Shown here: positions 47,095 to 57,716 of the stretch, piece by piece
How positions within the stretch are numbered: the first letter of the stretch is position 1
Layout of the letters: each line of letters begins with the position of its first letter
Source: Cristatella mucedo
Taxonomy: Eukaryota; Bryozoa; Phylactolaemata; Cristatellidae
Length of the DNA: 64,000 nucleotides
Direction of reading: 5' to 3'
Assembly (NCBI GenBank): GCA_009760855.2
Contig: WPIO01000060.1
Location: 2,230,001-2,294,000, forward strand
Program-made: the position numbers and the translations under genes
Notes under the pieces: generated by a model
What the model saw: only the letters and a program-made list of their open reading frames with translations
The model's database searches: none
What the model was told of the DNA's origin: nothing

Positions 47095-47207
47095 TGTCTG
47101 ATCTAAAAATATGTAAATCAAAGATATGAAGAATTTATGAAATAAAATACCAAAGTTCTATTATGCTTAATAAATCTAAAAAATATAATATATACAATCA
47201 AAGTTAT

Positions 47208-47453
47208 AAACATAGTTGTAGCCTTAGGAGTAACAATTTCTAGTAAATATGCTCAATCTTTTACTAATATGACTCGTGTAGGTTCATCTTTTTCAGCATT
47301 ATCTGTAATGATGGTACCAGTTGATGATGTTCTAGCAGAAATTAACAAACGTAAAGGATCCACTCTAGAATGAAATTCAAAGTTTATTTCAAAGATGACA
47401 CGTGGTTTATCTGATGAAGAGAGTACAAACAAGAGTTTGAAGATATTATAATG
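47208..47453 (+). pseudogene. Unknown Polinton gene remnant
   Basis: A plus frame reads VVALGVTISSKYAQ, then VPVDDVLAEINKRKG, and continues through one TGA (near 47370) to TAA. It has a mildly hydrophobic start and a charged end. There is no known family. A standard start codon is not evident. Confidence 0.35.
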
Positions 47454-47726
47454 AAAGATTCACCACAAGTCCTGTTTAATTATTTGTAGTTATTCTCTAA
47501 AAAACTTATTTTTGCATAATTGTCTTAATAACGTACTGGTTGGTCTTTCATTACCATTATTCTAACAATAAAATGCTTAGTTAAACTCCATATCGGATCT
47601 GAAGCTCTTCTTCTCTTTAATCTTCACCTTTACCCGGTTCTATTAAGTATCTAGCTGTTGTTCCAAGTTCTAAGAATTCTTCTTGTTCTCCTACTTTTCT
47701 ATGGTATACTAGTTTCTTCAGTTTAA

Positions 47727-48350
47727 CTATATCCTTTTTATGGCCTTAGCAGGTTCTTCGTCAATTAAGCTTGTAATGTTATTATTAAGATTATCAATGA
47801 TCTTGGGTAATTTATCAATCCATTCTTTGTTTCTAACGTAATCTCTTTTATTAAGGCTTTCTAAATATTTTTCATACGACACAATACAAGCTCTTTCTGC
47901 TATCGTTCGATTCATTATTTCATCTAAGGCAACGTTCTTCTTGCGAGTTGCTTCTATCACACGTGTTCCGTTTCTATTAATTTATTTCTTAAAATCTCCA
48001 ATGAACTCTGATCTAGGATCAACTGACACTTTTTTTGCCATTCTACAGGAGATTTTGATCAAATATTTATTACTGCTTGTGTTACTTCTTTTGATGTTTG
48101 GTTTTAAGTGGTCTTGAGTCTTTAAATCTACTAGCAACATCAATGACACTCAAAGAATATTTGTACCCAGAATTAGCTGGCATATATAGAATGTCTGCAT
48201 GATAACTTTCATTAGGTACCACTGTGTCAAAAAGCCTTTTGGAGTTTCCTTTGGTCTTGGTTTGAATACTTTGCTTATCAGGATCGAACTTCCCTTCTAT
48301 TTCCTTTATTTTAAAGTCAAAAGTGACATCCTATAGAAATTGCAATATTT
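47727..48350 (-). pseudogene. Polinton integrase (retroviral-type), C-terminal half, broken
   Basis: Read minus, the first catalytic strand reads YHADILYM and then YKYSLSVIDVASRF. After two frame changes (near 48105 and at an A7 run near 48035) comes VSVDPRSEF, then a TAA, then the block ending NRTIAERA at about 47885. This order matches the DDE core of rve-type integrases, with the usual second-Asp region (xDxGxEF) and the ER segment. The family inserts element DNA into the chromosome. The N-terminal zinc-binding part is absent; the LINE insertion lies immediately upstream. The last 60 codons are charged and helical. Confidence 0.78.
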
Positions 48351-48374
48351 AGTAAGATTTTTCCTAAGACTATA

Positions 48375-50240
48375 ATAATAATAATTATGCACTTGATAAA
48401 GTGCCCCCAGAGAACTCAATCTCTTTCTAGGCGCTTTGCATCTGCTGCAAAGGGAAATGCAATTGGATGGTGAGTAATATCATGCTTGATAAACAACGTG
48501 ATTAACATGGTTAGGGGTAAGATGCACAGGGTCAGCATGCAAATGTGGTTAGTGGCAGCATGCAAGTGTCAGCTCGCATAAGCACATCAAGGCCGAATCA
48601 CAGTGACCCACTAAATGCTGTCATGAATAGATGCATTTTTAAGTTCTTTTTAAATGTGGTCAAGTCAGGGGATGTTGTTCCGGAAGTCAAAAGTGAGTTC
48701 CAGGCTTTATTGACAAACTAAATGCACGGTATTTAAAGGATTTGAGTTTGTACGAGGTATTGGTAAACGGTTAGATTCCGAAAAGCGGGTGCTACGATGC
48801 TGGGCCTGGTGGGGGAGTAGAACTGATAGCTAAAGACTGGAGCCATAGAATGAAGGGACCTAAAAGTGAGCGACAAAACCTTGAAGTCAATCCGTTGTTT
48901 GACTGGTAGCCAGTGCCGGTCGACGAGAAGTGGTGTGCTGTGGCAACTGCGATGGTCACGACAGACAAGCTTAGCTGAAGAGTTTTTCGCCAGCTGTAAT
49001 CGGTTGATTTCACATTCCGGCAGGCCAGTAAGCAATGACTTGCAGAAGCTGAGACGGGATGTCACAAATCCCAGGACCAACTTGGACGTGGTATCCTTAT
49101 CTAAACAAGCTCGAATTTTAGCAATGTTATGAAGCTGAAAATAGGCAGATTTGACTGTGGAGCTGATATGGTTGTCTAAAGAGAGGGCACTTTGGTATAT
49201 GAAACCTAGATTTCGAGCTGATTCGACAGGAGATATGCTGGCATTGCCAATTTTGAGCGTCAGCCTTTCCAATTTGTGAATCACACTGGGTTTGCCCATA
49301 AATAGTAAGTTAGTTTTATCGTCATTTAGTTTTAGAAAATTTGCTGCCATCCATGGGCGGATGTCATCAATACATGCAGCAAGTGAGTTGAGAGAATTCG
49401 AGGTGCTCGAAGGCTAGGAGGGATCAAAGCAAAGGTACAACTGAGTGTCATCCGCATAGAAGTGAAAGCCTAGATTGTGCTTGGCAATCACATCAGCAAG
49501 AGGGAGAGTATAAATTGTGAACAGAACCGGATCTAGCACGGAGCCCTGAGGTAATCCATATTTCAGAGATACCTCGGCTGATCTTTGTCCATTCACGTCA
49601 ATACTCTGGAGTCTCCCACTGAGATAGGACCTGAACAATTTCAGAGCATTCCCATTTTTTTCCTAGGCGAGATGAGAGGCGCTCTAAAAGACCTTTGTGA
49701 TCGATGGCATGTCTGCAGTTCTAAAAAATAAATGCTAGCTGATTTAACAGCCTCTTTTTGTACAGCGACGGTATAGCCTTCACGGCTATCACCACCGCTT
49801 GCAGTGACGATAAAGGATCGCCCACTTCAGGATTCGAACCCATGACCTCGGGGCCGAGGTCGTGAAAAGCAACCACCTTACCTAATGAGCCTTTACGGCT
49901 CACCTTAGTAGGTTGTTGTATACCCTAGGCAATGCTGATTCTGTGGAGTGATCAGCTCTAAAGCCAGACTGGAACTTACTAGCAAGGTTTGAAGTTTCGA
50001 TATATGAGTTCAGCTGGTCCGCCACGACCCGTTCCAGTGTCTCTGATAGGAATAGTAGAAGGGAGAGTGGGCGGTAGTTGCTCAAGTTCTCTTGGTCTTG
50101 TGTCACTTTCTTGGCCTGATTACAGCTTTTTTGAAAGATGCTGGGACATGACCTGAGGCTAATGACATATTAATAATGTTAATTGTGCATGGCAATAGCA
50201 GATCAATGCAACGTAGTAGCAGGACAGTGGGAATGAGGGA
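48375..50240 (-). pseudogene. CR1/L2-like LINE inserted in the Polinton
   Basis: The AAT tail starts at 48375. A 205-codon RT frame lies at 48733-49350. The catalytic block [11 protein letters not shown] is near 49450, PQGSVL near 49540, and FQSGFRADHSTESAL near 49950. A SINE family B copy interrupts it at 49727-49905. A TAG at 49414-49416 separates the palm and thumb frames. It is 5'-truncated near 50240, where another LINE tail begins. Confidence 0.92.
49727..49905 (-). repeat. SINE family B inside the LINE
   Basis: An inverse full copy with GGATTCGAACCCATGACCTC and the head (read minus) GTGAGCCGTAAAGGCTCATT. The LINE continues on both sides. Confidence 0.9.
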
Positions 50241-50247
50241 GGAAGCA

Positions 50248-50630
50248 ATAATAATAATAATGCACTTGATAAAGCAACCTCAGAGAACTTAATCTCTTTC
50301 TAGGCACTTTACATTTGCTGCAAAGTGAAATGCAATTGAATGGTAAGTAAAATCATGCTTGAAAAACAAACAAAATGAATAATATGGTTAGGGGTGACAT
50401 GCACAGGGTCAGCATGCAAATGTGGTTAGTGGCAGCATGCACAGTGTCAGCACGCATAAGCACATCAATGACGAATCACAGGGACCCACTAAATGCTGTC
50501 CTAAATAGGTGTGTTTTTAAGTTTCTTTTAAATGTGGTCAGGTCAGGGGATGTTCTGACGCAGGTTGGTAGGGAGTTCCAGGCTTTGGGAGCATACGAAC
50601 TAAATGCACGGTCTCCAAAGGATTTAAGGA
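50248..50630 (-). repeat. Second LINE 3' end
   Basis: The AAT tail, GCACTTGATAAAGCAACCTC and 3' UTR run to the end of the RT frame (ATGCACGGTCTCCAAAGGAT). Similarity breaks sharply at about 50628. Confidence 0.9.
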
Positions 50631-51144
50631 AGGCTGGCGCTAGACGGGCAGTGCGAGCACAGTCAGTGCAGTCAGCGAGCGACGCTCTTTCTGCACGCGC
50701 CCCACCCCCCCCCCAGCTCACGTGCGGCTGCTCCTCTGCTTTCCTGACAGTTCCCTGCAGTTTCTCGACAGTCGCCTGCGGCGAAGCCGAAACTCCATGG
50801 AAGGACAGGTGGTGAGGCGCCGAGCCGCAGATCATGCAGTGGCGCAGCCTCGGCATCGCCGCCCTCCTATGACAGAACTTAAGTAACTGGAGTCAGGTCA
50901 TCCAGATTGTAAACAATTACAAGAAGACCAAAGTTAAGATTTGTAATTCGAAGTGATATATGTGATCTCTATAGTACTGGAGCAGAGTTTTACTCAGGAA
51001 TCCTGCGTAACAGCAAAATAATATGTGCCGATTTCCATTATTCTAGTGATAAGTATTCAAAGTACCCAGTAAAAATATATTGTCTAGCATGAAAGCATTA
51101 AAAAAAGACGCTCAGAAATATTTTGCCTGCATCATTGTTCACTC
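50631..51144. other. Unidentified insert
   Basis: The first 240 bp are GC-rich with a C run. The rest is AT-rich. I see no domain. Confidence 0.35.
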
Positions 51145-51900
51145 TGTAACCGGGTTCCAGGGGTCAGAGGCTAATTCCCGCCAAACCCAGCCATACTCCG
51201 GCCACGCTGCCGCTCGCCATGCCGCCGAGCTAGGGTAAGACGAGCGGCCGTCAGGTTAAACATCTTTATTATAACGCATGCGCCAACAACAACAGGGGAA
51301 CTAAAAAAGTCTACAGGGAGGGTCCTATACATTATACACTATGGGGGCGCAAGATGACACAGCAAGCACGAACAAACGTGTTAGTTGGGGTCAGTCGGCT
51401 TCCGCAGTCCTGTCGTTGTACCGACTCCGAGTCCAGCAGTACGAGCGTACGCCGTCCAAAACCCGGCTGGCTGAGTAACTGCTGGCTAGTCCGAGTCGAC
51501 AACTACCACAGTCGTAAGCTTCCACCGAAAAACGCAAACACACGGGGGGGGGTCACGAACACACTACACGGGGAACGCGGTATAAACAAGTCAACAACGA
51601 GCGAGCTATCCAGCTCCACTTGGGCCTTGGGTACTCGTTCCCTTGCGTGCGTGGCAGCATCGCCGGAGCACGCCTGCACGAATCCAGGGGGATAACTCGG
51701 CGAGACCGGGAGCCTCCAACACCATGACTTACTTGGCCAACTTCCCGTACCCAAGAGCCCCGGTGACCTCTCGTCACCACACATCCGGCAATGCATAGGA
51801 CTGACCCCGGCCTGGCCGGTGACCCTAACCCTCACTATAGCCGTCCGGTCCCAGCCAACCGAACCCACCCTGGGTACAACTCTATTTTCCAGTTGTCACA
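51145..51900 (-). repeat. Candidate solo LTR
   Basis: The block is GC-richer than its surroundings. Read minus it begins TGTGACAACTGG and ends CCGGTTACA, with the TATAAATAC box just before and an AATAAA near 51262. I see no matching target duplication (CACTC versus GTATT), so the borders or the identity may be wrong. Confidence 0.3.
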
Positions 51901-52062
51901 GTATTTATAGCACGTATTTCTCCAGACACAACAGAAGTGTCCGTACTCAGTCTTGGGGATTAGGAACACACAATTGAATGAACCAAAAACCATCACATTT
52001 AAAAATATTAATGGTGGTGCATTATAATTAGCCCAAGAATAATTAACATAAGTTCTTATAAT

Positions 52063-52728
52063 CTAATTCATTGATCTAGAATTGAGTGAGACAGGAATAC
52101 ATTCAGTAATTTTTTTTACCATTCTATCTACATAAGATTTAGTTGCAGCATCACTTGGATTAACAGGATCTGCTATGTTACCAATGGAGTTACTATTAAT
52201 ATTTTGATTAGTACTAGCCGGACCTCCATTACGCATTACATCTCTTTTTAGTCCTCCATAAGAAACGCAAAAGTCATCAGGAAGAACACTAAGAGTAGTC
52301 TTGCTTGAGTTCCAATAACTTGAAATAATAGCAAATCCATTCACATATAGATCGTCTGTCATTGTATCACCAGATTTATTAGCATAATTACCTAATTGAC
52401 TAACATTAACAGCATCATTAGGATTAACACCTAGTCCAGGATTAATAGCTGGCTGACCTTTGAAATCAACTGATCCATTTCCTGTTACCGTGAAATTAGA
52501 ATCTGCATAGCTCTTTGTAACAGCATCAGAAGAGTTAACAAGATCACCTAGGTTAATAATTCTATTTCCATTAGCATTAAGATAAGATAATAGATAACCT
52601 TTAATTTTTGTGACGTAAGCAGTAAGATCTACGGTGCGATTCATCTAGATATATTCAGAAATCAAAAGTTTTGATCTGTCAAATACTTCTTTTACAATAG
52701 GTAATTATTACTTTTGCAAATCTCCCAT
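52063..52728 (-). pseudogene. Polinton fibre-like protein with phage-tail-type repeats
   Basis: A clean 193-codon frame at 52063-52644 carries repeats of the type NxGDxVNxSDAxTKSY(A/V)D (three or four times), a pattern best known from phage tail fibres and other trimeric adhesins. Upstream, the same frame continues to an ATG at 52728, overlapping the end of the preceding gene. It passes two TAA and one TAG codons. The protein would sit on the particle surface and is Asn/Ser-rich. Trp is encoded by TGG at least once here. Confidence 0.7.
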
Positions 52729-53463
52729 GATCTTTCTCTGGTATTATCTGGATCAAAGATATTTTTATGTAATACTTTATGTCATATCTCTGTCCTTGTC
52801 TATTAATTAATCTACCGTACTTGCTTATAATATCGAATTCAAAGTCAGTGCTTTTCATATTTACGGAGTAACATAAAAACTGGACTTGTGAAAGGAATAT
52901 TAAACTTATATTACTCGGTATCCAAACATTAGCGGCAGCTAATAAACTCGTGGGGTGCTTTTTCACAGTTAAATCCAGGAACACAAATTCAAACTCAAAA
53001 GAATAACACTCTTTTAATCCTAAGACATGTAAACCTAGTAAATATTGTGCATGAAATTGCTTTTATAAGAAATCTTTAATAATACTCCTACTCCATAAAC
53101 ATTTATTGCTGATAAGGTATCTCCATTAATTATACCATCTGGTGAATATCTACAACACCACCATGAGTAAAACAATTGCTAGCGCTTTCAAGCTTTACAA
53201 CAAGTTTCATTTCTAAAAGCTTAGCCACAACAGGTTCAAAGACGTTACCAAACAGCATTGGAAAAACTTTAAACTAGAATTACCAGCCATATGTTCTTTT
53301 AGTTTTCTAGTAGCCATTATTTCAATATCAACTTCTGTTTTATCACTAACTATCATATCGTGACCAAGCATAAAATAAACTTCTGATTCACCATTGTTGA
53401 AGCACTTCGATTTTTTTCATACATCAGAACATTGATCAAAATCAAATGTTTTCATTTTTGTCA
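52679..53463 (-). pseudogene. Unknown structural-region gene, frameshifted
   Basis: It starts MTKMKTFDFDQCSDV, then a TGA, then GESEVYFMLGHDMIVSDK. Near 53265 the frame shifts, and there are further stops before a final 101-codon frame (52679-52984). The order between the capsid-like and fibre-like genes suggests a virion component, but I recognise no family. Confidence 0.4.
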
Positions 53464-53519
53464 TGGTTAAAATTCTATTAAATATCAGTTCCATCATAAA
53501 AAATATTTATTTCATGCAA

Positions 53520-55026
53520 GTAAACTGTGATCAATTGCCATCAAAAGTTAGTTCAGCTGTATTCTCACAGATAGTTAAGTAATGAACAATAATCGTCGTG
53601 GCTGGAACAGCACGAGGATTATTATTAGGGCTAGCAGCAAAGCTGGAGGGATTAAATAATTGAATTCAATTGTTACGTAAAGTTTAGAAGTAATTCTTAT
53701 AGGTTCATCGTTGTATTTCTAAGTTAATTACATAAATTTAATACAAAGATAACCATTCAGGATAGGTAACATCGACTGGCTCTGTTATTTCATTTAATCC
53801 AAGATATAGTTTTCTAAATTGAGTAAAATCCAAGTACTCTGTTGAACACTTTCCATCCTTAGGTTAACTATTTCTAGCAATCGCTGGATACTGTTTTGAG
53901 CCATTCGCAAGTACAACTACATTTTTAATATTGCAGTGGTTATGCTTACAAGGATTCCCAGTGTAATAATTGTATTTACCAAAATTGTGTGCAGCTACAA
54001 TTAGCCACTGTACCTTGTCAATATTACTTTGAACAGATCATTTTCTAGTGTACTTTAGTCCTTGGTTAAAGCTATTAAGAGTCATGTTCTCATATTTTCT
54101 AACTCTGTTATTAATTTTAATTTTCTTTGCTCGCTCCATAGATATATCTGCAAGAGCTCTTTCAATACTTTCTTTTGGTGTAATTCAAGTTACCATTAGT
54201 CTCATTTTAGACATAACAATTTTAAATACATTATAAACACCATCGACATTAGCTGTTGCTCCACCTCTACTTGCTAGTGCGTTATTTGTATTAGTGGCAG
54301 CTCCAGATACTCCTGTCATTATAGCATTTTAATCAAATCTTCCAACTCACGTCATTTCACGTGAAAATAAAACATTGTAAAGAATTCTATTTATATCTGC
54401 ACAAAATCCAGATAATCTTGAAAATGGAAGTGAGATAATAAAAGTTTCAATAGTATCAGCTAAAACGCTTGAAAGACCTCTTTGATAAATAAATCAATTG
54501 TTTGAAGCAGTCGCTCCAGATGCTGGAGTAATAGTATAAAAATTAGCAATTTACATGTCATCGACTGAATTTGCCACATCTTTTTTCCATCCAGTTGCAG
54601 GCCCTTCTGTTCTAATATTATCATTTGGATAAATAAGACCCATAATGTTTGAAACTGTTCCAGGTCATTGTTGTAAAGAAAGAATTTCTATTTCTTCTGC
54701 TCCAACTCTAACCCTCATTGAACTGAATAACCACGCACCTGAATTTTTAACAAGACCTGCAACAAGGTTTCTATTATGTGTAGCAAAAGCTCCAATAGCA
54801 GCTGTTTGAACTAGGAGTTGTCCTTCAAATAGTAAATGAGCATAAGCCAAGACATAGCACATATGCTGTTCACCAGGCACAGCAAGTGTTACTAGTTTGT
54901 TTGAAATAGTATTTAGCTCATTTCAATTAGTTGTTAGAATTCCCTATGCTAATTGTCTCTAATTTTATAGTTATGTAAACTTTAATCACCTAAGTCAAAT
55001 ATAGTTTCCATAGGAGCGCTGGTCAT
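53520..55026 (-). pseudogene. Capsid-like protein gene with many in-frame stops
   Basis: It begins MTSAPMETIFDLGD at 55026 with a frame change near 54905. It then stays in one frame to about 53531. Segments such as LPFSRLSGFC followed by a basic block, and later a strand followed by ITPKESIE, resemble the landmarks joining the two jelly rolls of Polinton/adintovirus major capsid proteins. Length (about 500 codons) also fits. In-frame stops in the later frame at plus positions: TGA at 54665, 54494, 54347, 54185, 54038, 53705, 53666 and 53531; TAA at 54551, 54329, 53864, 53738 and 53684. Four more precede the frame change. Confidence 0.6.
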
Positions 55027-55054
55027 TCCTTCTCAATCTAAAAATAGTAAACAT

Positions 55055-55515
55055 TTATTTCTTACTCTGGCTATATAGACCTGCTCCTATTTTTTTCATG
55101 TATCCTCCATATCAGTCTAGTCTTGTTCGTTCAAGAAGAACAGCTTTTTCTTTCATTACTCGTTCCATTTCTGTACAAGCTTTTGAATCATTTTCCTTAT
55201 GCGTTTCTGATTAATCTTCCGTTTCTTCTTCCATTTTAGATTTATATTTATTTTTATTCTTTGGTTTTAATTATTCTACCATGGCTCGTTTGATCTCAAT
55301 GGCCATCTCTTTGATCTTACATAGGTCATAATCTTATTCTTTCTTGCGTTTCTCTAGCTCATATTCAAGTTCTTTTTTCCTCTTCCTTCCTTAAGTTTTT
55401 CATCTAGTTCTCTACGTTCATTAGCATAATCTTGGTCAACTTTTTATTTCTTGGTTTGTAGTTCAATTTGTTTCCTTGCTTGATGCATTTCAATTCCTTT
55501 ATTAGCAATGTTCAT
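55055..55515 (-). pseudogene. Lys/Glu-rich coiled-coil protein remnant
   Basis: It starts MNIANKGIEMHQARKQIEL. It is rich in Lys and Glu and predicted helical. Stops and at least one frame change occur before a final segment ending in a TAA next to the capsid-like start. Function unknown; possibly a core or scaffold protein. Confidence 0.4.
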
Positions 55516-55529
55516 ACTAATTACATACA

Positions 55530-56215
55530 TACATATTACATACATATAAATTTAACTCGGTTTATATTACGATTTACAAAGTCACAGTTAACACTAATCC
55601 ATTTTACTCCCGAATTATCAGGCAACTGCATTTTTTTTATTGCTTTATAAATACCAGAGACACGCATAGCTTTTTCGAAAGCTTTATAAGGTGTTCCACC
55701 TACCATTGAAGGATCAAAAGAACCCTGTTGATTTGAGTTAAATCCTAAAGTATCACCTCTTGATCGTTTAACACCTGATGCATTACTTCCAATGAGAGCA
55801 ATACAATTAGAATTTACTTGAATTATTTTTTATCGTTTGTGTCAATACTAAATTTCATTCCACTACTATGTTTGAGAAGAGTCGTAAAAATCATTTGTTT
55901 CTCTCATCGCATAATCAATAGCGCTTACAGTTTTATTGCTACCATATTGCCCGCTTGGATACTAATAAATTATGACGAAGGTGCAGTAAGAGTTCTTTTA
56001 TACCAAAGGCGATCATTAGTTCCAATAATGCCATTAGAAATAGTTCTATTTGTGTAAATGAATTCTACTCTTCGTAAACCTACTTCATTATAACCTGAGT
56101 TTTATCCAAGTAGGATAGGCGGAACTAATGCCTTTGCTTCAGAACTATTAGTTCCCGGTAATCTTAAAGATATTATTCTATTAAATTTCAACAATTTTTT
56201 ATAACAATTGTTATC
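55530..56215 (-). pseudogene. Probable second structural (penton-like) protein, broken
   Basis: Segments VGLRRVEFIYTNR and DRLWYKRTL are followed by a frame change near 55967. Then comes a stop-dense stretch (five stops in 13 codons near 55835-55873), then a long clean segment with GFNSNQQGSFDPSMVGG and WISVNCDFVN. It is placed upstream of the capsid-like gene. The penton assignment rests on position and beta-rich character, not on a clear motif. Confidence 0.4.
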
Positions 56216-56231
56216 TGTTGAGAACCGAAGC

Positions 56232-56445
56232 CTAAAAATTTAAGTATTGATCTGTAACAGTAATTAATATATCAGAAACAGATTCACCAGAAATACTGTG
56301 ATAATTAGCAGTGTTTGTATTCTGTAGTATTTTTGCGTCTCTTAAATCTTGTAGACTTTGTATTCTATTTTTGTAGTCAAGTGCTTCTTGAAAACTTTCT
56401 TTATAGCCTTTCTTGTTTGAATTCACTTTTTAGTTGATCATTTTC
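56232..56445 (-). CDS. Small unknown Polinton protein
   Basis: A 64-codon frame (56232-56426) begins MNSNKKGYKESFQEAL, helical and charged. A GTG codon precedes it, and an ATG lies at 56445 with one TAA between. Not recognised. Confidence 0.4.
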
Positions 56446-56454
56446 CTAAATCTA

Positions 56455-56860
56455 TTAAGTATTAAAAATAGTAGCTAATTGCTTTCCAGTAGAGTCAACA
56501 GACCAAAATTGTCCTTCAGATTCTGTCTTAGTTAACTCTATTACACAGTACCCAAAACGATTCCTTGTGCAAGAGTTGACCCAATCTCTAAATTGTTTCT
56601 TATCAATATCTCTAGTATACGCCTGCCTCAAGAATATATTCTGTATCTGTGGCGTTTTGTTTAAAAATTGTTATCATATTTATAGTATTCCTGACTTCTC
56701 GTCTTGGTATATTTTTATATTCTTGAGCAAGACAAAATGTAGTTAGTCCTCTGTGTCTTCAACAAGTAAAATAATCTAATATTACAGCTTGGTCTTCTGT
56801 CATAAAGTCATATAGTACAAAACAATTCTTACAATTTTTGCCTGAGTCTACTTCTGGCAT
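56455..56860 (-). pseudogene. Packaging ATPase (FtsK/A32-like), C-terminal half
   Basis: The Walker B region is CFVLYDFMTEDQ. It is followed by the family's characteristic RHRGLTTFCLAQEYKNIPR block, where substrate DNA translocation is coupled to ATP hydrolysis, and the RxxRNT motif after it. A TGA lies between C and RHRG, and a TAG lies about 54 codons later. Frames stay in phase to the TAA at 56455. Walker A and the N-terminal half are missing. They may have been lost when the LINE tail at 56870 inserted. Confidence 0.72.
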
Positions 56861-56869
56861 TTAATAAAT

Positions 56870-57000
56870 AATATTAATAATAACAATAACGCACTTGATA
56901 AAGCGCCCTCAGAGAACTCAATCTCTCTCTAGGCGCTTTACATTTGCTGCGAAGGGAAATGCAATTGAATGGTGAGTAATATCATGTATGATTGTATTGT
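56870..57000 (-). repeat. LINE 3' end inserted in the Polinton
   Basis: An AAT/AAC tail, GCACTTGATAAAGCGCCCTC and the start of the 3' UTR. It stops near GAGTAATATCATG. Confidence 0.9.
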
Positions 57001-57027
57001 AATGTAAGCATGTATGCCTACTAAACT

Positions 57028-57201
57028 TCAACTAAATCCTTTCTCTAATAATTCCTCAACTCTTTTCTTGAAACAAACACATTTCCTTCTATTTATTTTC
57101 TCAAAATCACAAATTCTATTTACTTTTGAGTAACATACTCCTGCAAATGGTTGGTATTTATAAGAGCCATTCTCACTAGCTAGAACAGGAGAAACAATCA
57201 T
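57028..57201 (-). CDS. Small Cys-containing Polinton protein
   Basis: 57 residues starting MIVSPVLASENGSYKY, with four Cys and a basic helix near the end. It stops at TGA at 57028 (the frame continues for a few codons). Not recognised. It follows the next gene by 38 bp. Confidence 0.45.
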   Translation of the reverse strand: MIVSPVLASENGSYKYQPFAGVCYSKVNRICDFEKINRRKCVCFKKRVEELLEKGFS

Positions 57202-57238
57202 GGTTAATTTTAAATCATTTTTAGTTTTAAGTAATTCC

Positions 57239-57634
57239 TTAATTAGTCTCTAATTCTTGGCTTGTTTTATCAAATAATCTATCAATGTCGACTTCATTCC
57301 TATCTAAGCCTACATACTCATAATTTCTGAACTTCCCATCAGAAGAAACACGGCCTGAAAGCCAAGCTGTCTCTTCTATCTCCATTAGCCCGCAAGCAGC
57401 TTCTCTTTCAAAAGACCAGCCCTTGTTCTGTATCTCTTCCTTATTAAAGGGAATTTCTACATTTTTATTAAGATTTGTGCACAAATTAGCTATCAAAGCA
57501 TCTAAACTAGACTTTGAAAAAGAATATTTTCGAAGAAGATATGTTCTCTTTATAGCCTCTTCTCTAATACGCTTGGCATGCTCTCCAAATTTTTCACTCT
57601 TCCACGGCATAAGATCATCATTTTTCTGAGACAT
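57239..57634 (-). CDS. Unknown Polinton protein, intact
   Basis: 131 residues starting MSQKNDDLMPWKSEKF. Mixed charge, helical, no membrane segment. The first gene from the right end. It contains TGG Trp codons and no premature stop, so it is the best preserved gene of the element. No family recognised. Confidence 0.55.
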   Translation of the reverse strand: MSQKNDDLMPWKSEKFGEHAKRIREEAIKRTYLLRKYSFSKSSLDALIANLCTNLNKNVEIPFNKEEIQNKGWSFEREAACGLMEIEETAWLSGRVSSDGKFRNYEYVGLDRNEVDIDRLFDKTSQELETN

Positions 57635-57716
57635 TTGTATACTATAAACAATTTATTTAAATTAAAATAGAATAATTAGAACGCAAATTACTCTTGAAGT
57701 AAACCAGACTGTTTAG

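Noticed and set aside
51503-51868. 121-codon minus frame
   Set aside because: It falls inside the LTR-like block and shows no gag, pol or other domain.
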